Notes: generated from the sequence alone by a model not told the origin. A stretch of DNA of 64,000 bases from Hysterangium stoloniferum (GCA_015178975.1 WHVD01000009.1:992001-1056000), one strand, 5' to 3'. Numbered from the stretch's first letter, positions 9,139 through 20,880 are shown. Made by a program: numbers and translations.

Positions 9139-9955
9139 TGTTACGACCGGAAAATCCCGCCAGACTCCGGGCACTAACTCGTACACACCTGCGCCCTATA
9201 CACACCAATTGTCAGTTTACAGGAATTCCCGCCCAGACTCCATACATCAGACTTGTCCATGTTCGACCTCATTACGTCATGTATTAGTCACTGGAATACC
9301 CCTGGACTCTGTTCCCTGTCTATGTCCGACCTCGTCCCACACCAGTCACTGGACCCCACTTGGAATACCCGTCTTCCCTCTAACAGAGCCCTGTTCCCGT
9401 TTTAGTCAAATGACCTGTCACTATTTGGACTCCACTTCCACTCCGTTTCCCATTATGGTTTATGATTTGTCACTATTCGGACTCTGCTCCATTCCGTCCC
9501 ATTCCTAACACCAAACTTGGTGTTTACTATTCCCGTTTTATGTTTTGCTCATTTCGTTTCATCATTACTGGATTTGGTATGACATTCACTCCACGGTCTA
9601 TTTAAACTGGCAGATGTTGTACATACAATCCAGTCAGAAAATTGGCTTAGATTCCCCCCAGTAATCTAATACATTTTCTGCTCTAAACTCCTACTTGAAT
9701 TACACCGCTCACACTAGTCAGAGCCCACGGGCTCTGGTGCATTTATCTCTCTCGCCTATCTCGACTTACAACCTCACAACCTCCAACCTACAACCCCTCG
9801 ACCCACGACCCCCACCCAGACTCCCCAGGATTCCCATCCACCTGTCTGAAATTGGACAACACAATCTAGTGAGGGCACAGCCTATAAGCTGAAGCCAAGT
9901 CCTACTGGATATTCCGTGGGTTTCTCTGGAGACCCACCGTGTACACATCCTAACA
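9139..9955 (+). repeat. 3' LTR of Gy-A, complete (817 bp)
   Basis: It runs TGTTACGACC...CATCCTAACA. It contains the TATTTAAA box, the AGTCAGAAAAT 11-mer and the CAGC/GCTG hairpin block. It aligns with the truncated left LTR. Confidence 0.92.
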
Positions 9956-10234
9956 TGAGGTCATTATTGTCCAAATAATGATCTCATAAAATAGTTAAAT
10001 AGTTAAATATTTAGTTACCAAAATGTATATAAGGAGGGCCAAAATTCCATTATAAAACAACTTATCACACACAATGGTACTGCATCAGCCTTTGAGCTTA
10101 TCTCATCATCCTAAGGACAATAATAGCCTTAGTCTGATAGACTAACTGCAAGAACCTATACTTGCAAAATCTTGAACTCTTTGTCAGCACTCTTGAACTT
10201 AGCTAATCATCTAAGTTCCATCAGCCTCATAGCT

Positions 10235-11029
10235 TGTTACAACCAGAATTCCCACTGGACTCTGGGCACTAACTTATACACACCCACACCCTATATGCAC
10301 CAATTGTCAGTTTACTGGAATTCCCACTGGATTCCTTACATCAGACTTGTCCATGTTTGACTTCATTATGTCATGTATCAGTCACTGGAATACCTCCCGG
10401 ACTCCATCCCTGTCTATGTCCGACCTCGTCCCACACATCAGTCACTGGACCCCACTCGGAAAACCTTTCATCCCTCTAACTGAGCCCCATTCCCATTATA
10501 GTCAATGACCTGTCACGATTCAGACTCTGCTCCTGCTCCGTTCCCATTATGGTTTTATGACCTGTCACGATTCAGACTCCACTCCGTTCCGTTCCGTTCC
10601 TAACACCAAGTTTGGTGTTTACTTATCTCATTTTATGTTTGTTAGTTTCATTTTCATTATTACTGGATTTGGTATGTTATTCATTCCACAGTCTATATAG
10701 TCTGGCAGATGTTGTACATACAATCCCGTTAGAAAATCAGCTTAGATTCTCCCCAGTAATCTAGTACATTTTCCGCTCTAAACTCCTCTTTGAATTACAC
10801 CACTCTCACTAGTCAGATCCCATGGGCTCCGATGCATCTATCACTCAACCTCTGACTTATTTATCTCGACTCCCCGACCTCTCAACCCACAACCTCTCAA
10901 CCCACAACCTCTCAACCCACAACCTCTCAACCCACAACCTCCCAAGGGTGCAGCCTATAAGCTGAAGCCAAGTCCTACCAGATTTCCCATGGGTTTCTCC
11001 GGAAACCCTCTGTGTACACACCCTTAACA
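10235..11029 (+). mobile_element. Solo LTR, Gy-A type (TSD TAGCT)
   Basis: TGTTACAACC...CCCTTAACA is flanked by TAGCT at 10,230-10,234 and 11,030-11,034. A 15-bp minisatellite (AACCTCTCAACCCAC, about four units, 10,877-10,940) replaces the variable region seen in sister LTRs. Confidence 0.93.
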
Positions 11030-11058
11030 TAGCTACCCTTAGGCTTATTAAATACATA

Positions 11059-11733
11059 GGAGGATATCTGAAAATTATTAAGTATACCAAATTCTAATAT
11101 ACTCTAAAAGTCATTTAAACATCTGGGATGTGATTCAAACATAATTTGGTTTTTAAAACTTTCAAAAAGTTTTAAACTCTCTTGTACATTACAAACTAAA
11201 GAATCTTTCTGGACATGAGTAGACATTAAAAAAAATTAGTAGTTTGAAACACTAATACTTTTAAAAAATAGATACCTTTAGATAGTCCATTCCATGCAAA
11301 TGTATATCATTGGCACCTCTAAATACATATGTATTACTTTGGAATGGATCTGTCAATCTGAACAGATTTCTACTTGATTCAACATATCTAGAATATATAG
11401 GTGGTTTCACTTAATAAAGAAGGCCATAGGATGAAAAATTTCCAATGACATCTCACATATTTTACTAGGAAATAACTACAGTTTAGTTTTTAAAAAACAA
11501 ATTAACAACAAAAGTATTAGCAAGTATTTACATAAATTGGAAAACTATATACAACAGGTTCTATTAATTGATTCTGAATTGTTTAGGATGTAATATGGAG
11601 AATTGTTTCTTATGGTTGGTGGCTAACAATATAATAGTCTCAAAATAGATACTGCTATTTATAGATGGAGTTTTGTAGCAATTTTGCTTTTATTAGTAAA
11701 CATTTGATATTATAATGATTACGGACAACCTCC
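11059..11733. mobile_element. 675-bp non-autonomous DNA element, 3-bp TSD
   Basis: The ends are GGAGGATATC and GACAACCTCC, so the terminal inverted repeat is only GGAGG/CCTCC. It is flanked by ATA at 11,056-11,058 and 11,734-11,736. The sister LTR (about 4612-4640) has the same sequence with a single ATA, a perfect empty site. A second copy, full of later insertions, is at 31,487-35,586 in a Helitron gene. No transposase frame is present. The superfamily is not clear; a 3-bp duplication is compatible with several DNA transposon superfamilies. Confidence 0.85.
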
Positions 11734-12215
11734 ATAATAAACCTAACAAGTCTCCTTATGGAAATCCCTGACAACACTTAGATTATTCAAGGCCCATACC
11801 TTAAGTTAGTGATTTAATCAAGTACAAGCACATAAAAAATCTGACACAAATTATCTTCTCTATTAATAAAATATTCAACTCCATGTTAAATATCTATTAA
11901 TAGTAAAGAATAAGTATACAAGAAAGTGAAGCCTTATATCAAGTCTCTGCCAAGGTACTGTGAATATATACTCAGCTTCCAGCCCTTATTCTCAAGGAAT
12001 AGTTGGTTATTTGCTAAAAGAGTTACACATTGTTCTTTTGAACCATTCAATAATCAAAATAAGCATTGATTTTAGTTGTTTAAGCTTAATAGTGCGACTA
12101 ATTAATCTATCAGTATTTAAATTACTGGACCTTTGCTTATTTTATTGTTGAAGCTCTGTGACACTATAGCATATGTATATTGAGCTATCTGAGAGAAACC
12201 CCTAAATACATTACA

Positions 12216-12495
12216 GACTCCTCACCTTACCCTTAGTAATTTGGCCCTCCAGCCAATTGAGGTAAGTGTTGATCTTCATTCCTATCATACTATCCACTCT
12301 GTTTGAAATACCAGAGCCCCCTAACAGTTTGTACAAGGGTGCAACACATAAGTTGAAGCCAAGCTCCACTGCATTTATAGAGTTGGACCTCCCAACTAGT
12401 ACAATCTCTATTGTCAGCCCCCTGATTTACTCAATTACCATTATTGGCCCCTCCAGCTTAGAGCCCCTTCTCCCCATTTGGTTTAGACCTTAACA
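12216..12495 (+). repeat. Degenerate LTR fragment, Gy-B-like
   Basis: This retains the conserved LTR block as GTGCAACACATAAGTTGAAG (about 12,336) and ends in CTTAACA at 12,495. The 5' end cannot be placed. The rest is too diverged to align by eye. Confidence 0.5.
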
Positions 12496-12593
12496 TCCAG
12501 TCAGTGTTCAATAAAATTTATGCAGATTGAATTCCACCAGTGCTCTGGTACTAGGAGTATTAGAAGTTGACAGTTTATAGAAAAGCAGACAGG

Positions 12594-13620
12594 GTTTGTT
12601 TTATATTACTAAGCTACTGTAATGTATTACATACATATGTAGCTGAGCATATTTGAAAAAAGAATGCAAAGCTGTGTACATACTCAACAGCTTGCAACTG
12701 ATAAGAATAAATTCCAACATGCCCACTTTGCATGTTGTTGAGGCAATATAACAGATCCATGTTGATGCAAAACCCATCTGAAAAATGAACAAAACATACA
12801 TACATTGCACCCACTAGATGCAGAATCTGTCTGGTACTTTTGGCATCAAATCAAACCTCAGAGTATCCCATGCTCCTAGAGCATATCCCCCCAACCTCCC
12901 AGACCACAAATGCAAGACCTCAGAGCCTTGCTCCCAACTCCTAGTCCATGTGATGAAATCAGACATTCAATATAAAAACACTCTCCACTGTACTAGCAGT
13001 GAAATCTTCCAGATTTTTGGTGGGTGTTCCACATGAGGAAGAATCAACTGGCTTCAGCATGGAACAAAAATGCACAATGTGACCTTCATTATTGCATCTA
13101 TAGCAATTTATTGGCTGTTTTGCATTTTGTGAGTCTGTTTTTATTTTCAGTGTGATTTGACTCTCAGAGCATCTTTCTGGCCTTTCAGATGACTTTTAAA
13201 TTCCAGAGCTAAACAATAAATGAGGACATCCAGCACATCCTCCTCATGTAACTCAACTCCAATTGCTCAAAGCTGCAAAGTGAGAGTCAAAATGCCATGG
13301 ACATATTCCATCACCAGCTTTGTGACATCATACTGGTACATATGTACATATAAAGCTGTCATTTCAATGAAATCTGATTAGCCCAATTATTCACATGATA
13401 AATTTTCACAAGTGCTTGCCATGCCTCAGGCCCAGTTGTGCAATCCTGAATATACAATTGTTCCAAGATCCAGAATGCTGTAGAACCATTGACAGTGAAA
13501 ACATCCATTCATGGTAATTATCACCTGGGTTTGTTTTGTATTACTAAGCTACTGTAATGTACTACATAGCCAAGCATATTCAAAAAAAAAGTGAAAAACT
13601 GTGTACATACTGTATGTACA
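12594..13620 (-). pseudogene. Ty1/copia-type gag relic between ~90-bp direct repeats
   Basis: On the minus strand a broken frame reads TGPEAWQALVKIYHVNNWAN, then VMEYVHGILTLTLQL, ELHEEDVLDVLIYCLALEF and a CCHC knuckle CYRCNNEGHIVHFC (about 13,116-13,061). That order of pieces is typical of copia-type Gag (UBN2-like) proteins. Several stops and shifts are present. The region is flanked by direct repeats at 12,594-12,690 and 13,527-13,617 (GTTTGTTTTRTATTACTAAG...), which could be remnants of short LTRs or of the host repeat. Only gag is recognisable. Confidence 0.5.
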
Positions 13621-14131
13621 ATAGATGTGATCTTCTCTTGTTTCTACATTTATTTTCTCCTTCTGCCCAGTTAATATTTTATTCTAATTTTTCCTATATT
13701 TCTCGGATATATTTCAATTAAGATATTATTTGAGTATCTGATTTTACATTAATTCAAAGCACTATGTATACCTGTGTGCACTAGGTGCTAAAAGGACAGA
13801 TATTTTACCCTTGCTCTTACAATGTTCTTTCATGCCTTTGAATGTTAATCAATGACTACTGTATGACATAGGAATGAAATTATGAATGATGTCAGTCTGA
13901 GACAAGTCAGAAGTTGAATCAATAGGGACATGGGAAAGTACCGTGCAGGGTGTTATGACTGCCACAAACACCTCAAAATGCCCTCAAATATACATTTAAC
14001 TGGCATAAAATAGATTTTCTTTTGTATATATTCTTCATAATATATCAGTCTGTCTACTGGGACTCTGCTAATTTACTTTAAGTTTGGGTTTTAATGTTTA
14101 AAATTGTGAATTAGCCCCTTTTTTTCAGAGC
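13621..14131. other. AT-rich spacer, nothing recognised
   Basis: No coding frame. A GTGCAGGGTGTTATGAC stretch near 13,943 resembles, in inverted orientation, sequence near 27,205-27,230, so it may be part of an old dispersed repeat. Confidence 0.4.
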
Positions 14132-14942
14132 TGTTAGGACTGGAAAACCTGCCAGGCTCCAGACCCCATCCTATATGCACCTGACTCTCTATACCAGGTC
14201 ACAGTTACCTGGAAAACTCGCTGGGCTCCGGACCCCACCTTATAGGCACCTGACCTCTGTCTCATGCATCAGTCATTGGACAACCCACCAGGACCTGTCA
14301 AACCTACCTATGCCCAACTCTGCCAGGACCCATGCATGTCAAACCTGTCTATGTCTGACTCCATTTCATGCACCAGTCACCAGACTCCACCCAGACAACC
14401 CACCAGCTCTCTAACTGAGCCCCACTCCCATTATGGTCAAATGACCTGTCATGTTTCGGACTCTGCCCCCATTCTGTTCCATCCCTAACACCTAGTTTGG
14501 TGTTTATTCATCCTGATTTAGGTTTACTTGTTTAGGCTTTTATTATTACTGGATTTAGTATTGCATACATTCCACAGTCTATATAGTCTAGCTGATGTTT
14601 GTACATACAATCCGGTCAGAAAATCAACTAAGTTTTTGACTGAGTTCTCCCCCAGTTTCTTAACTTATATCCCACTCCATCCCCATCTCACAATGCTATC
14701 GACCCCATTGGAGGCTGCAGGCTTTCCGACTGGTCTTTCGACATTGACTTTCAACATCAACCTATCACCTACATATCACCCATAGCTGCACCCAGACTCC
14801 CCAGGTTTCCTCTCTGCTTGTTTGAAATTGGATGCTACAATCTCATGAGGGTGCAGCCTACATATAAGCTGAAGTTAAGTACTACTGGAATATCCATGGG
14901 TTTCTCCAGAAACCTTCCATCAAGCTCACACATCTCTTAACA
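14132..14942 (+). mobile_element. Solo LTR, Gy-A type (TSD AGAGC)
   Basis: TGTTAGGACT...TCTCTTAACA is flanked by AGAGC at 14,127-14,131 and 14,943-14,947. It carries the conserved hairpin block and a CTATATAGTC box. Confidence 0.92.
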
Positions 14943-15311
14943 AGAGCATATATCATTTAAATGGTATTTGAGTATTACCATTCAAAATACGGCTATGTCT
15001 TAGTTTGAAGCAAAAATGTATATTCATGGCAATTATGTATCCACTGTCACGAATTGAATTTTACTCAATAAAGTCGAATAAACAATTGAAGAATATTCAA
15101 CAATTGAAGAATAAAGATGCCTCATTTGACGAAGTATTAATTCATCCTGTTGATAAAGCGTGAGGCAAAGATAGGACACAGAGGCTCATGAATAAATAAG
15201 TTGAAGAAAGGCTCGGAAAAAGTTCGACAATTATATAATACAGTAAATATATAATATAGTACAGGTTTTCTGACTTACATCCTTTGTTCCTATCATTGCC
15301 CTTATATACTA

Positions 15312-16914
15312 CAGTGACTTACAAAATGTATCCAATGTTTTGTAGTTTCAGCTTATATATGCTATATCCCAGTAGATAAAATAGTAGAAATCACCAAAAT
15401 ATTTGTGAACATGACCTATCATGTATATATGTATATAGTAAACTATATTATGTAATCTCCATATATGGAAACACTATGAATATTTTAATGGAGAGGGTTC
15501 ATTGGATACATTTTGTAACTGACAGGTTCTAGCATGAAAACCATGTGCCTATGTTGATTGTTTGCAGTTGTTTATGTTTTTCAACATGTCATGTGATCAT
15601 TCTATACTACAGTATAAGTAGAAGGGCTTTCTCAGCTAAGATTCCCTCAATTCTAACTATGCATCCCCTTTCCACTGCTGCCCAGTATGAGATCCTTTCT
15701 CTACTTAATGCTGGCCATTCTGCAAGACATATTTCAGTTTCTACTGGCTATAGCTATGCTACTATCTCTAGACTTTGTTCTAAACACTATTCCCACCTTT
15801 CTAAGTCCTCTGGTGGTCACCCTTCCAAACTCTCCACAGCCAACATCCATTTTGCACAACACCTTATCAGCTCTGGAAAGGCTGATACAGCTGTAGATGC
15901 AACAAAGGCACTTTGCACTATCACCAACCAGTCACTCAAACCTCAAACAGTGTGTCATGGACTCAAGGCAGCTGGGATGAAGCCTGTGGTAAAGAAGAAA
16001 AGGCCTCTTCTTTCTAAGAGGCATAGGAAGGAGAGGATGGATTTTGCTTTGGCACATCAGGATTGGACTGTGGAGGATTGGAAGAAGGTGGTGTGGTCTG
16101 ATGAGACCAAAATTAATAGGCTGGGGTCAGATGGCAGGAAGTGGGTGTGGAAAAAGGCAGGGGAGGGCTTGAGTGACAGGCTGGTTGAGGGAACCCTGAA
16201 GTTTGGTGGTGGATCTTTAATGGTTTGGGGGTGCATGCTGTGGGAGGGGGTTGGGTATGCATGCAAGATTGATGGATGGATGGATGGGGATCTCTACATC
16301 CAGATTCTGGAGGATGACCTGCAAGCCAGTCTTAAGGACTATGGTAAATCTGCCAATGGTATCATCTTCCAGCAAGACAATGACCCCAAGCATACCTGCA
16401 AGAAGGCCCAGAATTGGTTCCAAGAAAATGGTTTCAGGGTTCTCTCATGGCCAGTACAGTCTCCTGACTTGAATCCCATTGAACACCTATGGAATCACCT
16501 GAAGAGGAGGTTGGCAGGGTATGAGAATGCACCCCAGGGGATGGAAGAGTTGTGGGAGAGGGTGGTGGATTAATGGTACAATATTGATGCAAAGGTGTGT
16601 CAGGATTTGATTGAAAGTATGCCTAGGAGGGCTTCAGATGTATTAAAGGCAAAGGGTGGCTACACTAAGTACTAAATACTAGTAATTTCCTGCCTAAATG
16701 TGTCAGTTACAAAATGTATCCAATGAATGCTCTCCTTTGAAATATTCATAGTGTTTCCATATATGGATATTACATAATATAGTTCTACCATATAAATATA
16801 TACATGATAGGTCATGTTCACAAATATTCTGGTGATTTCTACTACTTTATCTACTGGGATATACCATATATAAGCTGAAACTACAAAACATTGGATACAT
16901 TTTGTAAGTCACTG
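15312..16914 (+). mobile_element. Tc1/mariner-superfamily element 1
   Basis: It is flanked by TA (15,310-15,311 and 16,915-16,916). The termini read CAGTGACTTACAAAATG and its complement. Near-identical inverted repeats extend about 215 bp on each side, and each ends with an inverted copy of the outer motif (TGGATACATTTTGTAACTG). It carries a single transposase frame. Confidence 0.93.
15659..16675 (+). pseudogene. Tc1-type DD34E transposase, one premature stop
   Basis: This is the transposase of mariner element 1. Starting at the ATG of 15,659 it has an N-terminal helix-turn-helix DNA-binding part (AQYEILSLLNAGHSARHISV, then TISRLCSKH) and a second paired-like half with KKKRPLLSKRHRKER. The catalytic domain has D148 (WSDETK), D240 (FQQDNDPKH) and E275 (NPIEHLW). 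The second D and the E are separated by 34 residues, so the triad is intact. A TAA at 16,571-16,573 stops it after 304 codons. The frame then continues WYNIDAKVCQDLIESMPRRA to GGYTKY and the natural stop at 16,673-16,675, as in element 2. Only the C-terminal 33 residues are lost, so residual activity cannot be excluded. Confidence 0.85.
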
Positions 16915-17356
16915 TATATATCATTTACCTATGATGATAATATGATATCAAAGTGAAATCATCAATGACATCAACCTGAGACAAGTTGCAGATATTCGAG
17001 ATTGTTGAAGATATTGTTGAAGAATAGTCGAGTCAGAAGTTGAGTCGGAAATTGAGTCAGAAAGTCAAAGGAATGTTGAAGAAATGTCGAAGAAATATTA
17101 AATTGAATATTATCGAAATTTGAGTTTGTACATTCATGACATCCACCTAGGATGCAGAATAATTAATTCATTATTGATAGGAAATCCTTTTGTTTATCAT
17201 CATATATGTAAGTTAATTCACATTGGTGGGTCTGTGGGCATCATTTCTGAGTCACAAAACAGAAGCACCTGTGAGTACAGCAAGCATTGATTTTCCCATG
17301 AGGAATTCAAACTTTGCTCAAGGTCTGCCATTTTAATAGTTTTAAATGGTTCTTAC

Positions 17357-18195
17357 TGTTAAAAGAAATGCAGAGCTTAGTGGAAGGTTTCTGGAGAAAC
17401 CTGCAGATAATCCAGTAGGACTTGGCTTCAGCTTATAGGCTGCACCCTCACCTCACAAGATTGTGGTGTCCAATTTCAGACAAGCAGATGGGAAACCTTG
17501 GGAGTCCAGGTGTAGTCAATAGGTTGATAGGTGATAGGTGATACATCAGGAGGTCAGTCAGAAAGCCCTGTGGGCTCTGACAAGGTCAATAGCCTTGTGC
17601 TTCAGAGATGAGAGATGGAGTGGGATATATGTTAAGTAACTGGGGAAGAACTTTAGTTGATTTTCTGACTGGATTGTATGTACAAACATTGCTTAGACTA
17701 TATAGACTATGGAATGTATGCAATACCAAATCCAGTAATAATAAAACCAAAACAAGTAACCATGAAATGGGACAGGTAAACACCAAACTAGGTGTTAGGG
17801 ATGGAATGGAACAGAGGTGGAGTCTAAAACATGACAGGTCATTTGACCATAATGGGAGTGGGGCTCAGTTAGAGAGCTGATGGGTTATCTGGGTAGAGTC
17901 CAGTGACTGGTGCATGAAATGGAGTCAGACATAGACAGGTTTGATGTGTGTGGGTCCCAGCAGATTCTGATGACTGATGTGCAAGAAACAGAGGGTCAGG
18001 CATAGACAGGCTTGACATGCATCAGTCCCAACAGAGTCCGATAACTGATGCAGAAGCCACAGAGGGTCGGGCATAGACAGGCTTGACATGCATGCATCCT
18101 GGTGGAGTCCAGTTGTGACTGTGCTTTGGGTATCATATAGAGTCGGGTGCATATAAGGCGAGGTCTGGAGCCCAGCAGGTCTTCCAGTCCTAACA
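17357..18195 (-). mobile_element. Solo LTR, Gy-A type, reverse orientation
   Basis: On + it reads TGTTAAAAGAA...CAGTCCTAACA, the reverse of the 14,132 copy. The hairpin block is at about 17,431-17,455. Flanks share GTTCTTA but the duplication is not clean. Confidence 0.85.
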
Positions 18196-19026
18196 GTTCT
18201 TAATGTTTTTAAATGTTTTTAAATGTGCCCTAAAAGGACTGTCCAATTGCTCCAGCATTTTAAGCTGAATAGGAAACAAGCAGAGACAAGAACACAGAAT
18301 CCATGTAATTATTACCAGAGGCTCAAGATACTCAGAGTTCACAAGACCTAGATCATGGCAGGGGCAAAGATGAAGATAATGGATATAACTGTACTGTTAA
18401 GGACTAAGAATCAAGGGGGTTAGTATGTAAACAGGAATTCCAGTTGGTTTAAGACAAGTGGAGCATGGCTTCAATTTATCTATTTCACCCTCACATAACT
18501 ATTTAGATGCTCCTATAGTTCAAAGACTGGGATTAAATATCTAGAGACCAAAATATAAGGCTTTTCTTTGTTATTGGCAACTACATATACTTAGAGTTAT
18601 GTACAAAGTACTAAGTCATCATGAGGCCAATGACTTAGAGAGGATTTATAGCAGTACAAAATAATACTCCAGGAGCCCAAAGATAATTGAATGCAAGCTT
18701 GTAGGGAAATAAAGAAAATTCTAAGTTAATATTCACACTGAAGACAAGTAGTTCACAAAACAATAATCTATACTAAAGAAATCAATATCAAAGAGGTGAG
18801 TGGAATGGGGAAGAGGGACATGGAATATCTATACAAACTAAATGGTGGTCCAGAATATACAGGAGCTCTCAATGTGATATGACCATATAAACAGACTCGT
18901 GTGGAAGGAATAGATGAGAATGGAACAACTAAATGACAAAAGATTATCCCAAAGTGGAAGTGTTAAGAGTGGGACAAAATGGGAAAAACTCCAGTTACTA
19001 AAGACAACTGGAGCTTTGCAACATAC
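18196..19026. other. Diverged repeat into which Gy-B inserted
   Basis: This is AT-rich with no coding frame. It has LTR-like features (TGTTAAGGAC at 18,404; a TGGCTTCAATTTAT..CACCCTC stretch resembling the LTR hairpin block). Short similarities (TTCA.ACTGAAGA..AGT) continue beyond the right end of Gy-B at 26,640, so it is probably one old element split by Gy-B. Confidence 0.4.
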
Positions 19027-19570
19027 TGTTAAGTGCCGTGTCAGGAACTTATTCCGGAACTATTGGAAAGTCACCGGGAAGTCGGGAACTATCAGATAGG
19101 GTCAGGACGTCGGCTTCAGCTTATGTGCTGCACCTCTACGCAAACGCTCAATGTCCTTAATTTCAGAAGTGAGACTTACGATGGAAGATATGGATATTCA
19201 GAGTTCCGAAGAGTTCCAAATATCGAGCGTACAGAAAGACAGAAGAAGGAATAAGAAACTAAGTCGATATCAGATCTAAGGTAAAGTACAAATTCGCGGA
19301 AACTAATATAAGTCTACTTGTTATTGTACTACAAACTAAGACCATAATAAGACAGAAATGGAAGTGTTCTTAAAACGGAAATACAATAAGACATATTAGG
19401 GAGACAATATTCCGAAACGGGAATATAACAAACAAACGAGTGAATACTTGTCAACGGACAATTTACCAAATGTGGAACAAGGGAAGAATGCAGATGATAC
19501 GGTAACTATGATGTTCCGTAGTCGGAGATCAGAAGTCAGATATTGAAACATCCGGGAACGGGTCGTAACA
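19027..19570 (-). repeat. 3' LTR of Gy-B (544 bp)
   Basis: In element sense it runs TGTTACGACC...CTTAACA. It carries the TATA-like box, the AGATCTGATAT 11-mer (complement on + near 19,268) and the hairpin block (about 19,111-19,133). Confidence 0.95.
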
Positions 19571-19582
19571 GTACCCCCCTGT
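19571..19582 (-). other. Polypurine tract of Gy-B
   Basis: On the element strand CAGGGGGGTAC directly precedes the 3' LTR. Confidence 0.8.
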
Positions 19583-19754
19583 TAGGCTGAAATCCCATAG
19601 AGGCGATTAGGTACTGAGTGATTGAAGCGACGGCTGATTATTATGTGTCATGAATTTTACGCAATTATGGAGGTGAGAGTTTCGGCTGATGTTCTGAGTA
19701 TAAAAACCTCCAAATATTCGAATTAATGTTTTTGTTTCTTTATCCACAACTTGT

Positions 19755-20880
19755 ATGTCGATTCGTCGGCCACTATTCATCACTACCCTGGAAGATTCAG
19801 ATCCCGAAATTGCCGTGCTTCAAAAAATGTTGAAGGTCGCAGAACTTCAACAAAAATGACAAAGGATGGAGGAGTTGAAGTGACAACAGGAGGAGGAGGA
19901 AAAGGCATTGATCCAGGAGTTGAAAGATGCGGAAGAGGCAGAAAAATGGGAGTTGGAGCGAGCGAAGGCAGAAAAAGAAGCATGGATCTGGAAAACGGCA
20001 GAGGCTCAGAAAAAGAAGGAAGAGACGGAAAAGTTACAGTGGGAGTTAGAGGTGGCAAAGAAACATGAGGAGATAAGGGAAGGAAAGGTAAGTGCCGTCC
20101 ATAGATTCTGTGGTTTCAACTGATAACCATCAGGTACAGTGAAAAGCCGTGGAGGTGGAGGTAGAGGGAGAGGCTGGACCTTCGAGTCCTAAAGTAAGTG
20201 CATCGACAAAAGGCCGATATTTGATTAACTTCCGGAACAGAAGCCAAAAGTCAAGGCTCCAGAACGGATGGAAGTGGTCCATGGTTATCGATGTTCCATA
20301 TGGAATATGACGTGTTGGAAACAGAAGGTAAAAATGGGGTGGAACTTGCTATCCCTGTGCGGTTCTTAAACTTCCATGCACTCTCGCCTTGAAACGGGTT
20401 CCAAAAGGTGAGAAGGCTCAGAAAACTAACGATGCGGAAGGTTCGGGAGTGGCCAAAGCTGCGGAAACTGAGGTGCCGAAAACAGATAGTATGGGCATGG
20501 AGCTTCTCAAGGACACTGTTGATGCATTAGTTTTTATTGGGACAGAGGTCATGAAAATGCGGGATACACTAGATCGCCATAATGAAATCCAGGAAAAAGG
20601 TTTCCATTCGTTGATCCGAAACTTCCGGAGGCAAAACGAGTTCCTGGAGAAGGTAATGGTTAGCATCAGTGTGATCGCAGTTTCCGAGAGATTTTCCAAT
20701 AAGGCACGGGAACAGCCTAATGATCCATTGGCGGAATGTGTCGAGAAAAGGTGGGAGTCAGGAAATGGGCTGGAAAGTGAAGATGAAGAGGTACAGGATA
20801 TGGTGGAAAGTGCGGAGATTGCGGATGATATGGGAGTAGAAATGGAAGGAGGATTCGGAGTGTCAGAGACTTTAAACTAG
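19755..20880 (+). pseudogene. Antisense spliced gene of Gy-B, homologous to the Gy-A one
   Basis: This is antisense to gag-pol at the same place as in Gy-A. From ATG 19,755 (MSIRRPLFITTLEDSD) a coiled-coil exon (EEEEKALIQELKDAEEAEKW...KKHEEIREGK) ends at 20,087, followed by GTAAGT. Intron 1 ends near 20,139, a short acidic exon follows, and intron 2 (GTAAGTGC...AACAG) sits where Gy-A has its second intron. The third exon holds RCSI.NMTC, a 1-nt shift, then CYPCAVLKLPCTL (C-X2-C-X6-C), the equivalent of the second half of the Gy-A cysteine cluster. It continues as KRVPKGEKAQKTND and a helical/acidic C-terminal region (MELLKDTVDALVFIGTEVMK...EVQDMVESAE) to the stop at 20,878-20,880. Two TGA codons in exon 1 sit where CGA would fit. 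Decayed but clearly the same gene; function unknown. Confidence 0.65.

Larger units (their letters stand above)
134..9955 (+). mobile_element. Ty3/Gypsy chromodomain retrotransposon Gy-A (decayed)
   Basis: The order is LTR, gag with zinc knuckle, protease, reverse transcriptase, RNase H, integrase, chromodomain, antisense gene, polypurine tract, LTR. This is the layout of fungal chromoviruses. The left LTR lacks its first ~230 bp, so no target duplication can be checked. The coding part has many stops and frameshifts and is interrupted by a solo LTR (3787-5109) and two unidentified segments (2297-2910, 5596-6185). The closest relative in the window is Gy-B on the opposite strand, which aligns through the whole pol. 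The right end abuts position 4329-equivalent of another LTR family, so Gy-A probably inserted into that older LTR. Confidence 0.9.
9956..12215 (+). mobile_element. Second copy of the 1.3-kb LTR family, 5' part missing, twice interrupted
   Basis: Starting at the base corresponding to 4329 of the solo LTR in Gy-A, it aligns with that copy through the TATATAAGG box to the ACATTACA end at 12,215. It is interrupted by a Gy-A-type solo LTR (10,235-11,029) and a 675-bp DNA element (11,059-11,733). The other copy gives the empty site for both insertions. Confidence 0.88.
15045..17141. mobile_element. Solo LTR (TGTCAC..TGACA family) split by a mariner
   Basis: The ends are TGTCACGAATTG and TTCATGACA, with TCCAC duplicated at 15,040-15,044 and 17,142-17,146. 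Without the mariner element it is about 490 bp. A second copy of the family is at 38,217-38,645. It is rich in TCGA/TTGAAGAA motifs. No coding region of its own. Confidence 0.88.

Noticed and set aside
17347-18205. Clean 5-bp duplication for the reverse solo LTR
   Set aside because: Flanks share GTTCTTA but not immediately next to both ends; the boundary may have decayed.
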